Source: Rhodocyclales bacterium RIFCSPLOWO2_02_FULL_63_24 (GTDB lineage Bacteria > Pseudomonadota > Gammaproteobacteria > Burkholderiales > Rhodocyclaceae). From it: 53,917 nt of DNA. The stretch's first letter is position 1; each line of letters opens with the position of its first letter. Of the stretch, positions 26,947 through 36,048 are shown one piece after another. The stretch spans positions 1 through 53,917 of the forward strand of contig MHZX01000091.1 of NCBI GenBank assembly GCA_001828935.1, in the 5' to 3' direction. Under the pieces are notes generated by a model. It searched no databases, had not been told where the DNA came from, and saw only the letters and a program-made list of their open reading frames with translations. Both the position numbers and the translations under genes were made by a program.

Positions 26947-28572
26947 TCATGCTCCAGGGAAACGGTAATCACGCAGGCGCTCGCGCAGCTGCAACTTGGA
27001 AAGCTTGCCGGTAGCAGTATGTGGCAGGTCATCGACAAAGATCACATCGTCGGGGATCCACCACTTGGCCACCTTGCCTTCATAGAAGGCGATCAGCTCG
27101 TCGCGGCTGACTTCCTGTCCGGTCTTCTTGACCACGACCAGCAATGGACGCTCGTCCCATTTCGGATGGGCTGCGCCGATGACGGCGGCCTCGGTGACGG
27201 CCGGGTGGGCGACGGCAATGTTTTCGAGATCGATCGAGGAAATCCATTCGCCGCCCGACTTGATCACATCCTTGGAGCGGTCGGTGATCTGCATGTAGCC
27301 ATCCGGATCGATGGTGGCCACATCGCCGGTGGGAAACCAGCCGTCGCGCAGGGCGTCGCCGCCTTCGCCCTTGAAGTAGCCGCTGGTGATCCACGGTCCG
27401 CGCACCAGCAGGTCGCCGAACGCCTTGCCATCGTGCGGCAGCGCGTTGCCGTTGCCGTCGATGATCTTCAGTTCGACACCGAAGATGCTGCGGCCCTGTT
27501 TGAGGCGGATGCGGTCGCGTTGTTCCGCCGATAGTGCGAGATGCTTCTGCTTGTATGTGTTGACCGTGCCCAGCGGGCTCATTTCAGTCATGCCCCAGGC
27601 ATGCAGGACGGTAATGCCGAACTGCTCGTCGAAATTGCGGATCATCGCCGGCGGCGCCGCCGAGCCGCCAATCACCAGGCGCTTGACGGTCGACAGCTTG
27701 AGCTTGTTGGTCTGCAGGTAATGCAGCAGGCCGAGCCAGATGGTCGGCACGCCGGCCGACATGGTGACGCCTTCTTCCTCGAACATCGAATACAGGCTGG
27801 CGCCGTCGAGATGCGGCCCGGGCATCACCAGCTTGGCCCCGGTCAGGGCGCAGGCATAGGGCAGGCCCCAGGCGTTGACGTGGAACATCGGCACTACCGG
27901 CAGGATGCAGTCGCGCGCCGAGGCGCCCAGGCCGTCGGGCTGGCTCGAACCCAGGGCATGCAGCACCGTCGAGCGATGCGAGTAGAGCACGCCCTTCGGG
28001 TTGCCGGTGGTCCCCGAGGTGTAGCACAGCGAAGACGCCGTGTTCTCGTCGAACTCCGGCCACTCGTAGTCGTCGCTTTGCGCCGCCAGCAGTTCTTCAT
28101 AGCAGAGCAGGTTCGGAATCGCATTCGCCGGCATGTCGTCGCGGCCGCACAGCGCAATCCAGCCCTTGACCCCCGGGCAATGCGGTACCAGCGCTTCGAT
28201 CAAATTGGCGAAGTTGACGTCGAAGCAGATGAAGCGATCATCGGCATGGTTGGCGATATAGGCGATCTGCTCGGGAAACAGGCGCGGGTTGATCGTGTGG
28301 CAGATTGCCGCCATGCCCGATACGGCATAGTAGATTTCGAAGTGCCGGTGGGTATTCCACGCCAGGGTGCCAATCCGGTCCTCGGCCTTGACGCCGAGCG
28401 AGATCAGTGCGCGCACCAGTTGGCGTGAGCGGCGATGGGCGTCGCTATAGGTGTAACGATGCGTTCCGCCGACCGGCAGGCGGGATACGATTTCAGTATC
28501 GCTGTGGTTCTGACCGGCGTGCTGCAGGAGCCCCGAAATCATCAGCGACCGGTTCATCATCAAGCCTTGCAT
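26947..28572 (-). CDS. Fatty-acyl/medium-chain acyl-CoA ligase
   Basis: A protein of 541 residues of the ANL adenylate-forming family. The AMP-binding signature is [20 protein letters not shown] near residue 185, later motifs include [10 protein letters not shown] and [35 protein letters not shown], and the C-terminal Lys sits in [14 protein letters not shown]. The layout matches AlkK/DmdB-like ligases for medium-chain or methylthiopropionate-like acids; the exact acid is not determined. GAGAGGAG lies about 9 nt before ATG 28572. First gene of the three-gene operon. Confidence 0.88.
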   Translation of the reverse strand: MQGLMMNRSLMISGLLQHAGQNHSDTEIVSRLPVGGTHRYTYSDAHRRSRQLVRALISLGVKAEDRIGTLAWNTHRHFEIYYAVSGMAAICHTINPRLFPEQIAYIANHADDRFICFDVNFANLIEALVPHCPGVKGWIALCGRDDMPANAIPNLLCYEELLAAQSDDYEWPEFDENTASSLCYTSGTTGNPKGVLYSHRSTVLHALGSSQPDGLGASARDCILPVVPMFHVNAWGLPYACALTGAKLVMPGPHLDGASLYSMFEEEGVTMSAGVPTIWLGLLHYLQTNKLKLSTVKRLVIGGSAAPPAMIRNFDEQFGITVLHAWGMTEMSPLGTVNTYKQKHLALSAEQRDRIRLKQGRSIFGVELKIIDGNGNALPHDGKAFGDLLVRGPWITSGYFKGEGGDALRDGWFPTGDVATIDPDGYMQITDRSKDVIKSGGEWISSIDLENIAVAHPAVTEAAVIGAAHPKWDERPLLVVVKKTGQEVSRDELIAFYEGKVAKWWIPDDVIFVDDLPHTATGKLSKLQLRERLRDYRFPGA

Positions 28573-28801
28573 AGCTCATACTCCTCTCTGTTGTTTGGTC
28601 ATGCGCCAAATTCGTCGGCAACCATAGCATTGGAATACGCCGGAGACAATCGGCAAGTTGCGTTTTCGGCAACATCGAGAGGAAGTCTATTGGGGCGACT
28701 GGTTCCGCTTGGCAGAACAAAGTCGACTTTCAGCAAAGTTGCTGCGGCGAGCGTTGCCTCTGCGTGAAGCGCAATTCCCGTTATGCAAAGCGTGCGCCGG
28801 G

Positions 28802-29254
28802 TCAGGCGAGGTCTTGGCGCGTGGCGTCGGCCCAGCAATTGGGCGTTTCGTAGAGGCGGATGCGCTCAAGCTGGAGATGGTTGCCGTAGTTGTCGTGGTA
28901 CAGCGGATCAAGAATGGAAAAAGCGATGCGGGCCAGATTCTCCGCGGTTGGAACGGCATCCAGCACGACCGTCTTATGGTTCGGCAGGCTGGCAAGAAAG
29001 TCGGCGACAGTCCGGTCGCCGCGCCAGACCAGAAAGGCGTGATCCCAGGCGTCGACCACATGCTGTTTGGCGATGGCCTTGAGCTCGGAAAAATCCATCA
29101 CCATGCCATCGTCGGGTTGCCCTGCCGCATCGATGACGCCGCCGGCAAGCGTGATTTCAAGCGCATAGCGGTGGCCGTGCAGGTGGCGGCACTGACTCTG
29201 GTGATTCGGGATTCGATGGCCCGCATCGAATTCAAGACGGCGAGTAATACGCAT
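28802..29254 (-). CDS. queD: 6-carboxy-5,6,7,8-tetrahydropterin synthase QueD
   Basis: A protein of 150 residues. Zinc ligands are seen in FDAGHRI and CRHLHGHRY, with further family blocks MVMDFSELKAI, WDHAFLV and PTAENLARIAF, and a C-terminal LYETPNCWA. This is the QueD/PTPS fold; QueD makes the second intermediate of queuosine synthesis from dihydroneopterin triphosphate. ATG 29254 fits homology. It is divergent from a radical SAM gene. Confidence 0.9.
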   Translation of the reverse strand: MRITRRLEFDAGHRIPNHQSQCRHLHGHRYALEITLAGGVIDAAGQPDDGMVMDFSELKAIAKQHVVDAWDHAFLVWRGDRTVADFLASLPNHKTVVLDAVPTAENLARIAFSILDPLYHDNYGNHLQLERIRLYETPNCWADATRQDLA

Positions 29255-29393
29255 GGTCAGGATGGCCGTGTTTGTGGCAAAGTGGTTGCGGCGGCGCGCG
29301 GATCGATTGGCGCGCATTATAGCTGCGCGGCAGCGCCGTCCCGCCAGCGCCGACTCCTGGTTTCACTGCCAATTCCCGTTCCGCCGATTTGCC

Positions 29394-30239
29394 ATGTCCC
29401 GCATCCTGCTCAAGACCGAAGACCATTCCCGCGACAGCGCCGGCATGCGCTATGTCTATCCGGTGATTTCGCGTCGGGCCGGTGGCGTTTCTATCGGCAT
29501 CAACCTGAACCCGAACAATGCCTGCAACTGGCGTTGCATTTATTGCCAGGTGCCCGAACTGAAGCGCGGCGGGCCGCCGCCGATCGATCTGGCGCTGCTT
29601 GAGCGGGAACTCGACGATTTCCTGGATTGGGCCCAGCGGGGCGACTTCATGGCCACCCGCGTTCCCGAGAATGCCCGCCGCTTGGTCGATGTGGCGTTTT
29701 CGGGCAACGGCGAGCCGACCAGCGCCGCCGAATTCGTCGACGTTGTGGCGCTTGTCGAGCAGGCGCTGGCCACGCGCCATCTGGCTGGGCAGGTCATCAT
29801 GCGTCTGATCACCAACGGCAGCCTGCTCGACCGCAAGGCCGTGCAGACCGGCATTGCGCAAATCGGCGAGGCGGCAGGCGAGGTCTGGTTCAAAGTCGAT
29901 GCCGGGACGGCAACTGGCATGGCCCGCATCAATGGCACCCGTGTCCGGCCCGAACTCGTGGCGAAACGACTGGCCCGTTGCGCTGCGCTGGCGTCGACCT
30001 GGGTGCAAACCTGCCTGTTCCGGATGGACGGCGCGGTACCGGCAGAGCAGGAAATACGCGCCTACCTGGCGCTGCTCCGGCCGTTGGCGCCCGCCTTGGC
30101 CGGAGTGCACATGTACAGCCTGGCGCGGCCGTCGCTGCAAAAAGAAGCGCCCCGATTGGGGCGCATGGAAGCGGGATGGATGGAGGAAATGGCGGAACGT
30201 GTCCGCCAGCTAGGGCTGGCGGTACGTATCAGCCCCTGA
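29394..30239 (+). CDS. Radical SAM protein
   Basis: A protein of 281 residues. The cluster motif is CNWRCIYCQ (CxxxCxxC) near residue 43, followed by VDVAFSGNGEPTSAAEF, the conserved GNGEPT block that binds SAM. It belongs to the broad radical SAM family of COG0731-like enzymes; the substrate is unknown. It is divergent from queD with 139 bp between, but nothing in the sequence links it to QueE, which is shorter and has a different layout. ATG 29394 chosen by homology. Confidence 0.8.
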   Translation: MSRILLKTEDHSRDSAGMRYVYPVISRRAGGVSIGINLNPNNACNWRCIYCQVPELKRGGPPPIDLALLERELDDFLDWAQRGDFMATRVPENARRLVDVAFSGNGEPTSAAEFVDVVALVEQALATRHLAGQVIMRLITNGSLLDRKAVQTGIAQIGEAAGEVWFKVDAGTATGMARINGTRVRPELVAKRLARCAALASTWVQTCLFRMDGAVPAEQEIRAYLALLRPLAPALAGVHMYSLARPSLQKEAPRLGRMEAGWMEEMAERVRQLGLAVRISP

Positions 30240-30264
30240 TGCCGGTGCACTAAGCACATTTGCC

Positions 30265-30280
30265 TGCCCCCGAAGGGGCA
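30265..30280. terminator. Short GC hairpin after the radical SAM gene
   Basis: TGCCCC-CGAA-GGGGCA is a perfect 6-bp stem with a stable tetraloop but without a T run. It lies 25 bp after the stop of the radical SAM gene and ahead of the convergent regulator gene. Confidence 0.4.
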
Positions 30281-30322
30281 CCTCAGGCATGCAAAGCCCC
30301 GGCATACAGGGCACGGAGACGC

Positions 30323-30625
30323 TTAGGCGTCCTTCTTGCTCTTGAGTGCGGCTTTGGCTTCTTTCTTGAGTTCCTTGAACAGACTTGACTTGGCCGAGCG
30401 CAAATACTCGACGACCTCGTAGTCCTCGCGCTTGATCTTCTGGATGTCAATCTGCTCGACATGCACCAGGCGCAACAGTTGCTGAACCGGGCGCGGCATG
30501 TTGCGCCCGCTCTCGTAACGCGAACCGCCGCTCTGCGTCACGCCCAACTTGGACCAGAACTGCTGCTGATTCATACCCAGCTTGCGGCGAATTTCGCGGG
30601 CATCAACCTTGTCGTTGGCTTTCAT
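30323..30625 (-). CDS. Helix-turn-helix (XRE-like) regulator
   Basis: A protein of 100 residues. Residues 8-50 form a lambda-repressor-like helix-turn-helix (IRRKLGMNQQQFWSKLGVTQSGGSRYESG), followed by a Lys-rich amphipathic C terminus. It has no effector domain. It is divergent from lysC, with a palindrome at 30691-30706 that could be its operator. AAGGAG lies a few bases before the ATG. Confidence 0.85.
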   Translation of the reverse strand: MKANDKVDAREIRRKLGMNQQQFWSKLGVTQSGGSRYESGRNMPRPVQQLLRLVHVEQIDIQKIKREDYEVVEYLRSAKSSLFKELKKEAKAALKSKKDA

Positions 30626-30690
30626 TTACTTACTCCTTGAATTGACTGTCATCAAGCGAATACATTGGGATATAACATACGTCTAAACAC

Positions 30691-30706
30691 TATTACCGAA
30701 GTAATA
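30691..30706. promoter_or_regulatory. Palindrome in the AT-rich region between the regulator and lysC
   Basis: TATTAC-CGAA-GTAATA is a perfect 6-bp inverted repeat 66 bp upstream of the regulator start and 165 bp upstream of lysC, in an unusually AT-rich part of the window (about 30640-30720). Outer bases AACATA and TATGTT extend the symmetry. A binding site of the adjacent HTH protein is a reasonable guess. Confidence 0.45.
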
Positions 30707-30870
30707 TGTTTGAGACTATAGGACAAATTCGTCTGCCATACAAGAAAAATTGTTGCGACATTAGTACGTCTGGATTGTTGGGGCGTGACAGTGGTTATTG
30801 TCCGGCGGTGGGTTTGGTGGCGAGGACTATCAGGTAAAATTCACGGTTCTTCAACTGACGAACCACGGCA

Positions 30871-32112
30871 ATGGCTTTGATAGTCCAGAAATACGGCGGC
30901 ACATCGATGGGTTCGCCCGAACGCATCCGCAATGTCGCGAAGCGCGTCGCGCGCTGGAAAGCGCAAGGGCATCAATTGGTGGTGGTGGTGTCCGCCATGA
31001 GCGGCGAGACCAACCGCCTGATCGCGCTGGCGAAGGATGTTTCTCCGCAGCCGGATGCGCGCGAACTCGACGTAATGATTTCCACCGGTGAGCAGGTCAC
31101 GATCGCCCTTTTGGCGATGGCGATCCGGGATCTCGGCCTCAAGGCCAAGAGCTATACCGGCAGCCAGGTCAAGGTGCTGACCGACAGCACGTTCACCAAG
31201 GCGCGCATACTTGAAATCGATGATGCCAATATTCGTCGCGACCTGGACGACGACACGGTAATCATCGTGGCCGGCTTCCAGGGAGTCGACGCCGACGGCA
31301 ACATCACTACCCTCGGGCGCGGTGGCTCGGATACCTCAGCCGTGGCGCTGGCGGCCGCATTGAGGGCCGACGAATGCCAGATCTACACCGATGTCGACGG
31401 GGTCTATACCACCGATCCGCGCATCGTGCCCGAGGCAAGAAAGCTCGACAGCATCACCTTCGAGGAAATGCTGGAAATGGCCAGCCTCGGATCGAAGGTG
31501 CTGCAGATCCGCTCAGTCGAATTCGCCGGCAAGTACAAAGTCAAGCTGCGCGTGCTCTCCAGCTTCGAGGAAGAAGGCAAGGAGACCATGGGCACGCTCA
31601 TCACTCTCGAGGAAGACACCACCATGGAACAACCGATCATTTCCGGCATCGCCTTCAATCGCGACGAGGCCAAGCTGACCGTGCTGGGCGTGCCTGATCG
31701 CCCAGGCATCGCCTACCAGATTCTCGGCCCGGTCGCCGACGCCAACATCGACATCGACATGATCATCCAGAACGTCGGCCACGACGGCACGACCGACTTC
31801 TCCTTCACGGTCAATCGCAGCGAATTCGCCCGCGCCAAGAAAATGCTCGAGGATCAGATCAAGCCGCATATCGGCGCGCGCGCGATCGAGGGCGACAACA
31901 AGATATGCAAGGTATCCGCCGTCGGCGTCGGCATGCGCTCGCATCCCGGCGTCGCCAGCAAAATGTTCCGTACCCTGGCGGAAGAAGGCATCAATATCCA
32001 GATGATCTCGACCTCGGAGATAAAAATTTCCGTGGTGGTCGACGAGAAATACCTCGAACTGGCCGTGCGGGTCTTGCACAAGGTCTTCGAACTGGATCAA
32101 CAGCCGGCCTGA
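30871..32112 (+). CDS. lysC: Aspartate kinase
   Basis: A protein of 413 residues. The N-terminal kinase domain starts IVQKYGGTSMGS and contains FQGVDADGNITTLGRGGSDTSAVALA (about residues 135-160). Two C-terminal ACT domains (about 265-340 and 345-410) bind feedback amino acids. The length and domain order fit monofunctional lysine/threonine-sensitive aspartokinase. It starts the aspartate pathway that leads to DapA at 18664. Confidence 0.95.
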   Translation: MALIVQKYGGTSMGSPERIRNVAKRVARWKAQGHQLVVVVSAMSGETNRLIALAKDVSPQPDARELDVMISTGEQVTIALLAMAIRDLGLKAKSYTGSQVKVLTDSTFTKARILEIDDANIRRDLDDDTVIIVAGFQGVDADGNITTLGRGGSDTSAVALAAALRADECQIYTDVDGVYTTDPRIVPEARKLDSITFEEMLEMASLGSKVLQIRSVEFAGKYKVKLRVLSSFEEEGKETMGTLITLEEDTTMEQPIISGIAFNRDEAKLTVLGVPDRPGIAYQILGPVADANIDIDMIIQNVGHDGTTDFSFTVNRSEFARAKKMLEDQIKPHIGARAIEGDNKICKVSAVGVGMRSHPGVASKMFRTLAEEGINIQMISTSEIKISVVVDEKYLELAVRVLHKVFELDQQPA

Positions 32113-32151
32113 CGTCTGCCAGGCACTGCGTCTGCCAGTTGTACCTGCGAG

Positions 32152-32180
32152 CCCCGGCCGCCTGCCGGGGTTCGTGTTTT
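32152..32180 (+). terminator. Terminator of lysC
   Basis: CCCCGGC-CGCCT-GCCGGGG, a 7-bp perfect GC stem, followed by TTCGTGTTTT, 40 bp after the lysC stop. Confidence 0.75.
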
Positions 32181-32671
32181 CAGAACACGCCCAGCACCAG
32201 TCCCGTTGCCAGGGCGGCGCCCAGTTCCCTGCAGCGATCGAGGTCTGCCGCGGCTATGGTTTTCGGCGCCAAAATCTGCTCCGGCGTCTGGGCATGGGTG
32301 CAAACGATCAGGGCTGCGGCTGCCGGCCGCAGACGCCATCCGGTAGCAATGCGTTCAATCTGGCGCGCCGCGTTCTGTCCATCGCTGCCGGCGCAGACCA
32401 ATACGGCATAGGCCCGGCCGTTGATGCGGTCAAGCGCGGGGTAGTAGCAACGGTCGAAGAAATCCTTCATCTGCCCCGAAATCGCCGCGAGATTTTCCGG
32501 CGTGGCAAACACGTACGCATCGGCATCGATCACATCCGCCGCAACGGCCTTCGAGGCGTGCAGCAGGCGCGGCGTCACGCCGTCGTCGTCGGCGGCGCCT
32601 GCCACCAACGCATGCACCATCTGTTCCGTGCCGCCGGTCATCGAGTGATATACGACGAGTAGGGTTTTCAT
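32180..32671 (-). CDS. Flavodoxin-family protein
   Basis: A protein of 163 residues starting LLVVYHSMTGGTEQMVHAL, the phosphate-binding loop of flavodoxin-like folds, followed by DAYVFATPENLAAISGQMKDFFDR, as in WrbA/NAD(P)H-dependent flavin proteins. It should bind FMN; its partner is unknown. Convergent with lysC. Confidence 0.82.
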   Translation of the reverse strand: MKTLLVVYHSMTGGTEQMVHALVAGAADDDGVTPRLLHASKAVAADVIDADAYVFATPENLAAISGQMKDFFDRCYYPALDRINGRAYAVLVCAGSDGQNAARQIERIATGWRLRPAAAALIVCTHAQTPEQILAPKTIAAADLDRCRELGAALATGLVLGVF

Positions 32672-32689
32672 GTCGGGTGCCCGAATGAA

Positions 32690-32719
32690 AAGGGGATCAG
32701 GCTGTGGCCTGATCCCCTT
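32690..32719 (-). terminator. Terminator of tRNA-Val
   Basis: AAGGGGATCAGGC / GCCTGATCCCCTT, 13-bp perfect stem with a TGTG loop, followed on the minus strand by TTCATTC. It starts 7 bp after the tRNA 3' end. Confidence 0.85.
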
Positions 32720-32725
32720 GCACGA

Positions 32726-32800
32726 TGGTGGGCGGTACTGGGATCGAACCAGTGGCTTCCACCGTGTGAAGGTGGCACTCTACCGCTGAGTTAACCGCCC
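32726..32800 (-). tRNA. tRNA-Val(CAC)
   Basis: On the minus strand: acceptor GGGCGGT / ACCGCCC with encoded CCA, D arm, anticodon arm CCACC-TTCACAC-GGTGG (anticodon CAC), and T arm ACTGG-TTCGATC-CCAGT. Length 75 nt. Confidence 0.96.
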
Positions 32801-32898
32801 GCGAAAGAGGCGCGCATTTAACCACAAAGCGCCGGCGACGGTCAATCGAAGCCGCAGCGTGGCGTAGAATTCGCCATTTTTCCGAGCTCTGAAATCCC

Positions 32899-34296
32899 AT
32901 GACGGTTCGCACCCGCTTCGCACCGAGCCCCACCGGTTTCCTGCACATCGGCGGTGCCCGCACGGCACTGTTTTCCTGGGCCTATGCCCGTCGTCACGGC
33001 GGCACGTTCATTCTGCGCATCGAGGATACCGACGTGGCGCGGTCGACGCCGGAGGCGGTGCAGGCGATCATCGATGGCATGCAGTGGCTGGGGCTGGCGC
33101 ATGACGAAGGTCCGTTCTACCAGATGCAGCGCATGTACCGCTATAAGGAGGTTATCCAGCAGATGCTGGTGGCGGGCACGGCCTATCACTGCTACATGTC
33201 GTCCGAGGAATTGGAGCATCTGCGCGAGGCGCAGCGCGAGCGCGGCGAAAAGCCGCGCTACGACGGGCGCTGGCGGCCAGAGCAGGGCAAGATGCTGCCG
33301 ACGCCGCCGTCGGGCGTGCAGCCCGTGGTGCGCTTCAGGAATCCGCTGGACGGCATCGTGGCCTGGAACGACCAGGTCAAGGGCCGCATCGAGTTTGCCA
33401 ACGGCGAACTCGATGACTTCATCATTGCGCGCGCCGACGGCACGCCGACCTACAATTTCTGCGTCGTGGTCGATGACCGCGACATGGGCATCACGCATGT
33501 GATCCGCGGCGACGACCATGTAAACAACACGCCGCGCCAGATCAACCTGTTGCAGGCGCTCGGCGCGCCGGTGCCGAACTATGCCCATCTGTCGATGATT
33601 CTCGGCGACGACGGGCAGAAGCTGTCGAAGCGCCATGGCGCCGTGTCGGTGATGCAATACGACGAGGATGGCTATCTGCCCGAGGCGGTGCTCAACTATC
33701 TGGCGCGGCTCGGCTGGTCGCATGGCGACGCGGAAGTGTTCAACATGGAGCAGTTCGTGCAATGGTTCGACCTGGATCACATCACGGCCTCCGCGGCGCA
33801 GTTCAATACCGAGAAGCTGAACTGGCTCAACGCACACTACCTGAAGCTGGCCGATCCTCAGCGCCTGGCTGCCGAGGCGACGCGCCGCCTGGCGGGGCAG
33901 GGTGTGACGGCGGCCGGCGGTCCCGATACGGCGGCCGTGGTTGCCTTGTACCGGGATCGTGTCGGCAGCCTGAACGAACTCGCCGACGCCTTACATCCTT
34001 TTTATGTCGCCCCGAAGCCGAGTGCCGAGATGCGCGCCCAGCACCTGACCGAGGCTGCGCTCACCGGCTTGCGCGCATTGCGCGAGCGCCTGTCGGCCTG
34101 CGCCTGGCAGGCGGCCGAATTGGGCCAGGCCGTCAAGCAGACCGCTGCCGAGTCGGGCCTGAAGATGCCGCAGTTGGCGATACCCTTGCGGGTGGCCCTG
34201 CTCGGGTTGCCGCAGTCGCCTTCGATCGACGCCGTGTTGGAGGTCATGGGGCGCGAGCGGGTGCTGGACCGATTGGCCGCCGTGTTGTCCGCCTGA
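32899..34296 (+). CDS. gltX: Glutamate-tRNA ligase
   Basis: A protein of 465 residues. Class I synthetase motifs are HIGGARTAL near residue 17 (HIGH-type) and KLSKRHGA near 240 (KMSKS-type). The N-terminal catalytic half and helical anticodon-binding C terminus have normal lengths. Charges tRNA-Glu in the cytoplasm. A tRNA-Val gene lies on the other strand 98 bp upstream. Confidence 0.96.
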   Translation: MTVRTRFAPSPTGFLHIGGARTALFSWAYARRHGGTFILRIEDTDVARSTPEAVQAIIDGMQWLGLAHDEGPFYQMQRMYRYKEVIQQMLVAGTAYHCYMSSEELEHLREAQRERGEKPRYDGRWRPEQGKMLPTPPSGVQPVVRFRNPLDGIVAWNDQVKGRIEFANGELDDFIIARADGTPTYNFCVVVDDRDMGITHVIRGDDHVNNTPRQINLLQALGAPVPNYAHLSMILGDDGQKLSKRHGAVSVMQYDEDGYLPEAVLNYLARLGWSHGDAEVFNMEQFVQWFDLDHITASAAQFNTEKLNWLNAHYLKLADPQRLAAEATRRLAGQGVTAAGGPDTAAVVALYRDRVGSLNELADALHPFYVAPKPSAEMRAQHLTEAALTGLRALRERLSACAWQAAELGQAVKQTAAESGLKMPQLAIPLRVALLGLPQSPSIDAVLEVMGRERVLDRLAAVLSA

Positions 34297-34338
34297 CGCG
34301 GATTGACAATCGTCCGGCGCGGGGCGACAGTGGCGTCC

Positions 34339-35280
34339 ATGCCGCGCGTCCTCCCTGCCCTGTTGCTGGTGTTTTTTCTGACTGCCTGCGCCACCTCGCC
34401 CGAGGGGCGCAGGCAGTTGGTGCCGCCGGCACCTTTGCAGGGCTTCAGCGCCGTCTATTCGGAATTTGACATGCAGTTGCAGTTGGTCACTGCGTCGGAT
34501 GCTCCGTCATGCCGCGAGGCGGAATGTGCGGCAGACCGGGCCTTCGATCGGCGAATTCTTGCGCTCGGACGCCGCCTGGCCGATGTCGCCTATCGTCTGT
34601 ACCCCGATCTGCACTTGCGTTTCCCGCGCTTCGAGTTCGTTGTCGCAGACAAGGCCGATGCCGGGGCCGCCTCCAGTGCCGGCGGCACGGTGGTGATTTA
34701 TCGCGGCGTGCGGCGGCTCGATCTCGACGATGCGGCGCTGGCTTTCATACTGGCGCGCGAAATGAGCCATGTCATCGGCGGACATCACGACGAGAACGTC
34801 ACCACCAGCATTCTGGTCGCCGTGGCGGCGCAGATCCTGCTTCCCGTACTGAATATCGCGCAGGGCGCGGCGGCTGCTTTCTCCAGCAATGCGGCGACCA
34901 CCGCGGCGGCGACGACAGTCGCCACCTCGACCGTGACCACGACCGTGGTGGCCTCCGCCGCGTCGTTTGCCGGTTCGCGCGCGCTGCGGGCCAGCTACCG
35001 GCCGCAGCAGGTGCGCGAGGCCGAGGCGATTGCCATCAAATTGCTGGCGGCCGCCGGTTGGGAAGCTCGCGATGCGAGCGACCAGCTGCAAGCCATGCAT
35101 CCCGCGCTGCCTGAAGAACCTTCCTGGACGGAGGAATTGCACGAGTCCACGCGCCGCCTGGCCAGTTTGATGCAGGGCCCTCTGCTCCCGGAAAATCCCC
35201 CCGTGGTCGGCCTGCTGGGTCAGATCGCTCCCGAATTGCCGCCCGACCTGCCGCCGCCCATCGTCAGCAGGCCGTTCTGA
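34339..35280 (+). CDS. M48-like lipoprotein with an altered zinc motif
   Basis: A protein of 313 residues with a lipoprotein signal ending FLTAC (Cys17). The general layout is that of M48 metallopeptidases, but where HExxH is expected the sequence reads REMSH (residues 140-144), followed by VIGGHHDEN. Loss of the first zinc His suggests a non-catalytic, perhaps chaperone-like, protein. A hydrophobic Ala/Thr-rich stretch (about 155-210) follows. ATG 34339 places the signal at the N terminus; the GTG at 34330 is an alternative. Its last 61 bases overlap the convergent glycine-zipper gene. Confidence 0.7.
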   Translation: MPRVLPALLLVFFLTACATSPEGRRQLVPPAPLQGFSAVYSEFDMQLQLVTASDAPSCREAECAADRAFDRRILALGRRLADVAYRLYPDLHLRFPRFEFVVADKADAGAASSAGGTVVIYRGVRRLDLDDAALAFILAREMSHVIGGHHDENVTTSILVAVAAQILLPVLNIAQGAAAAFSSNAATTAAATTVATSTVTTTVVASAASFAGSRALRASYRPQQVREAEAIAIKLLAAAGWEARDASDQLQAMHPALPEEPSWTEELHESTRRLASLMQGPLLPENPPVVGLLGQIAPELPPDLPPPIVSRPF

Positions 35281-35957
35281 AGGATCACGCGATCGCCGGT
35301 TTGCCAGGCGGGCGCCGATTCGCTGCTGAAGGTGCGCGTGCTGCCGTCCTCGAAGCGCACTACGACGTCGTAGCGCTTGCTCTCCTTGACCGATTTCTCG
35401 ATGTGGTTGCCGGCGTAAGCGCCGCCGAGCGCGCCCAGCACCGTGGCGATGTCGCGTGTGGCGCCGCGGCCCCACTGGTTGCCGATCAAGCCGCCGACGA
35501 TGCCGCCGGCCACCGCGCCGCCGCCGCTGCCCTTCGGCTCCTCGGCGACTTCGCGTACGGCCGCGACCGTGCCGCACTCGCTACAGATGGCTTGCAGCGG
35601 AGCAGAACTGGCATAAGTCGGCGCTGGCGATACGGTGGAACGACTGGCAACCGTCGGCTCGGACACGGCCCGACGGACGCTGGCCGGCGCTCGCTCGGCG
35701 GACCTCACCGCTTTGGCCTTTTCCTGGGGGACGGTGACGGTCTGCTGGATCGAGATCGGGGCGGCGGTTGACGGCTGGACTGCGGCCGAGGCCACTCTGG
35801 CCGGCTCGGCGCCAGGGGCGCCAGGACCCGGCAGCCAGCCGGCAAGGACGCCGACGCCGGTCAGGCTGAGTACCGTTAACGAGGCCGCGGCGACCAGCAG
35901 CAGCGGGTGGGGATGCGCGAGGGCGATGCGGGCCGGACTTGCTTGGGTTGCTTCCAT
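35220..35957 (-). CDS. Glycine-zipper 2TM domain protein
   Basis: A protein of 245 residues. One N-terminal membrane segment (about 19-41), a long Ser/Ala/Pro/Val-rich region, then a glycine-zipper domain (GGGAVAGGIVGGLIGNQWGRG, about residues 145-165, followed by GALGGAYAGNHIEKSVKE). This resembles SlyB/Rick_17kDa outer-membrane proteins, though the first segment is a membrane anchor rather than a lipobox. AAGGAG lies 8 nt before ATG 35957. The dispersed repeat (AGTCGGCGCTGGC at 35616) lies within the Pro-rich linker. Confidence 0.8.
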   Translation of the reverse strand: MEATQASPARIALAHPHPLLLVAAASLTVLSLTGVGVLAGWLPGPGAPGAEPARVASAAVQPSTAAPISIQQTVTVPQEKAKAVRSAERAPASVRRAVSEPTVASRSTVSPAPTYASSAPLQAICSECGTVAAVREVAEEPKGSGGGAVAGGIVGGLIGNQWGRGATRDIATVLGALGGAYAGNHIEKSVKESKRYDVVVRFEDGSTRTFSSESAPAWQTGDRVILQNGLLTMGGGRSGGNSGAI

Positions 35958-36032
35958 GATGTGCTCCTTGTGTGTGATGCGTATGGGCACATTAACGTTC
36001 GAACGGGCTTGCGAGGGACTCGGGTAAACAAC

Positions 36033-36048
36033 TGTTACATCTGTTACA
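36033..36048. promoter_or_regulatory. TGTTACA direct repeat upstream of the glycine-zipper gene
   Basis: TGTTACA-TC-TGTTACA, reading TGTAACA twice on the minus strand. It sits 76 bp upstream of the glycine-zipper start and overlaps the end of mnmC. Tandem TGTAACA sites resemble those of OmpR-type response regulators; the assignment is weak. Confidence 0.35.

Noticed and set aside
29394..30239. Assigning the radical SAM gene beside queD as queE
   Set aside because: QueE is shorter and has a different cluster region and fold; adjacency alone does not support it.
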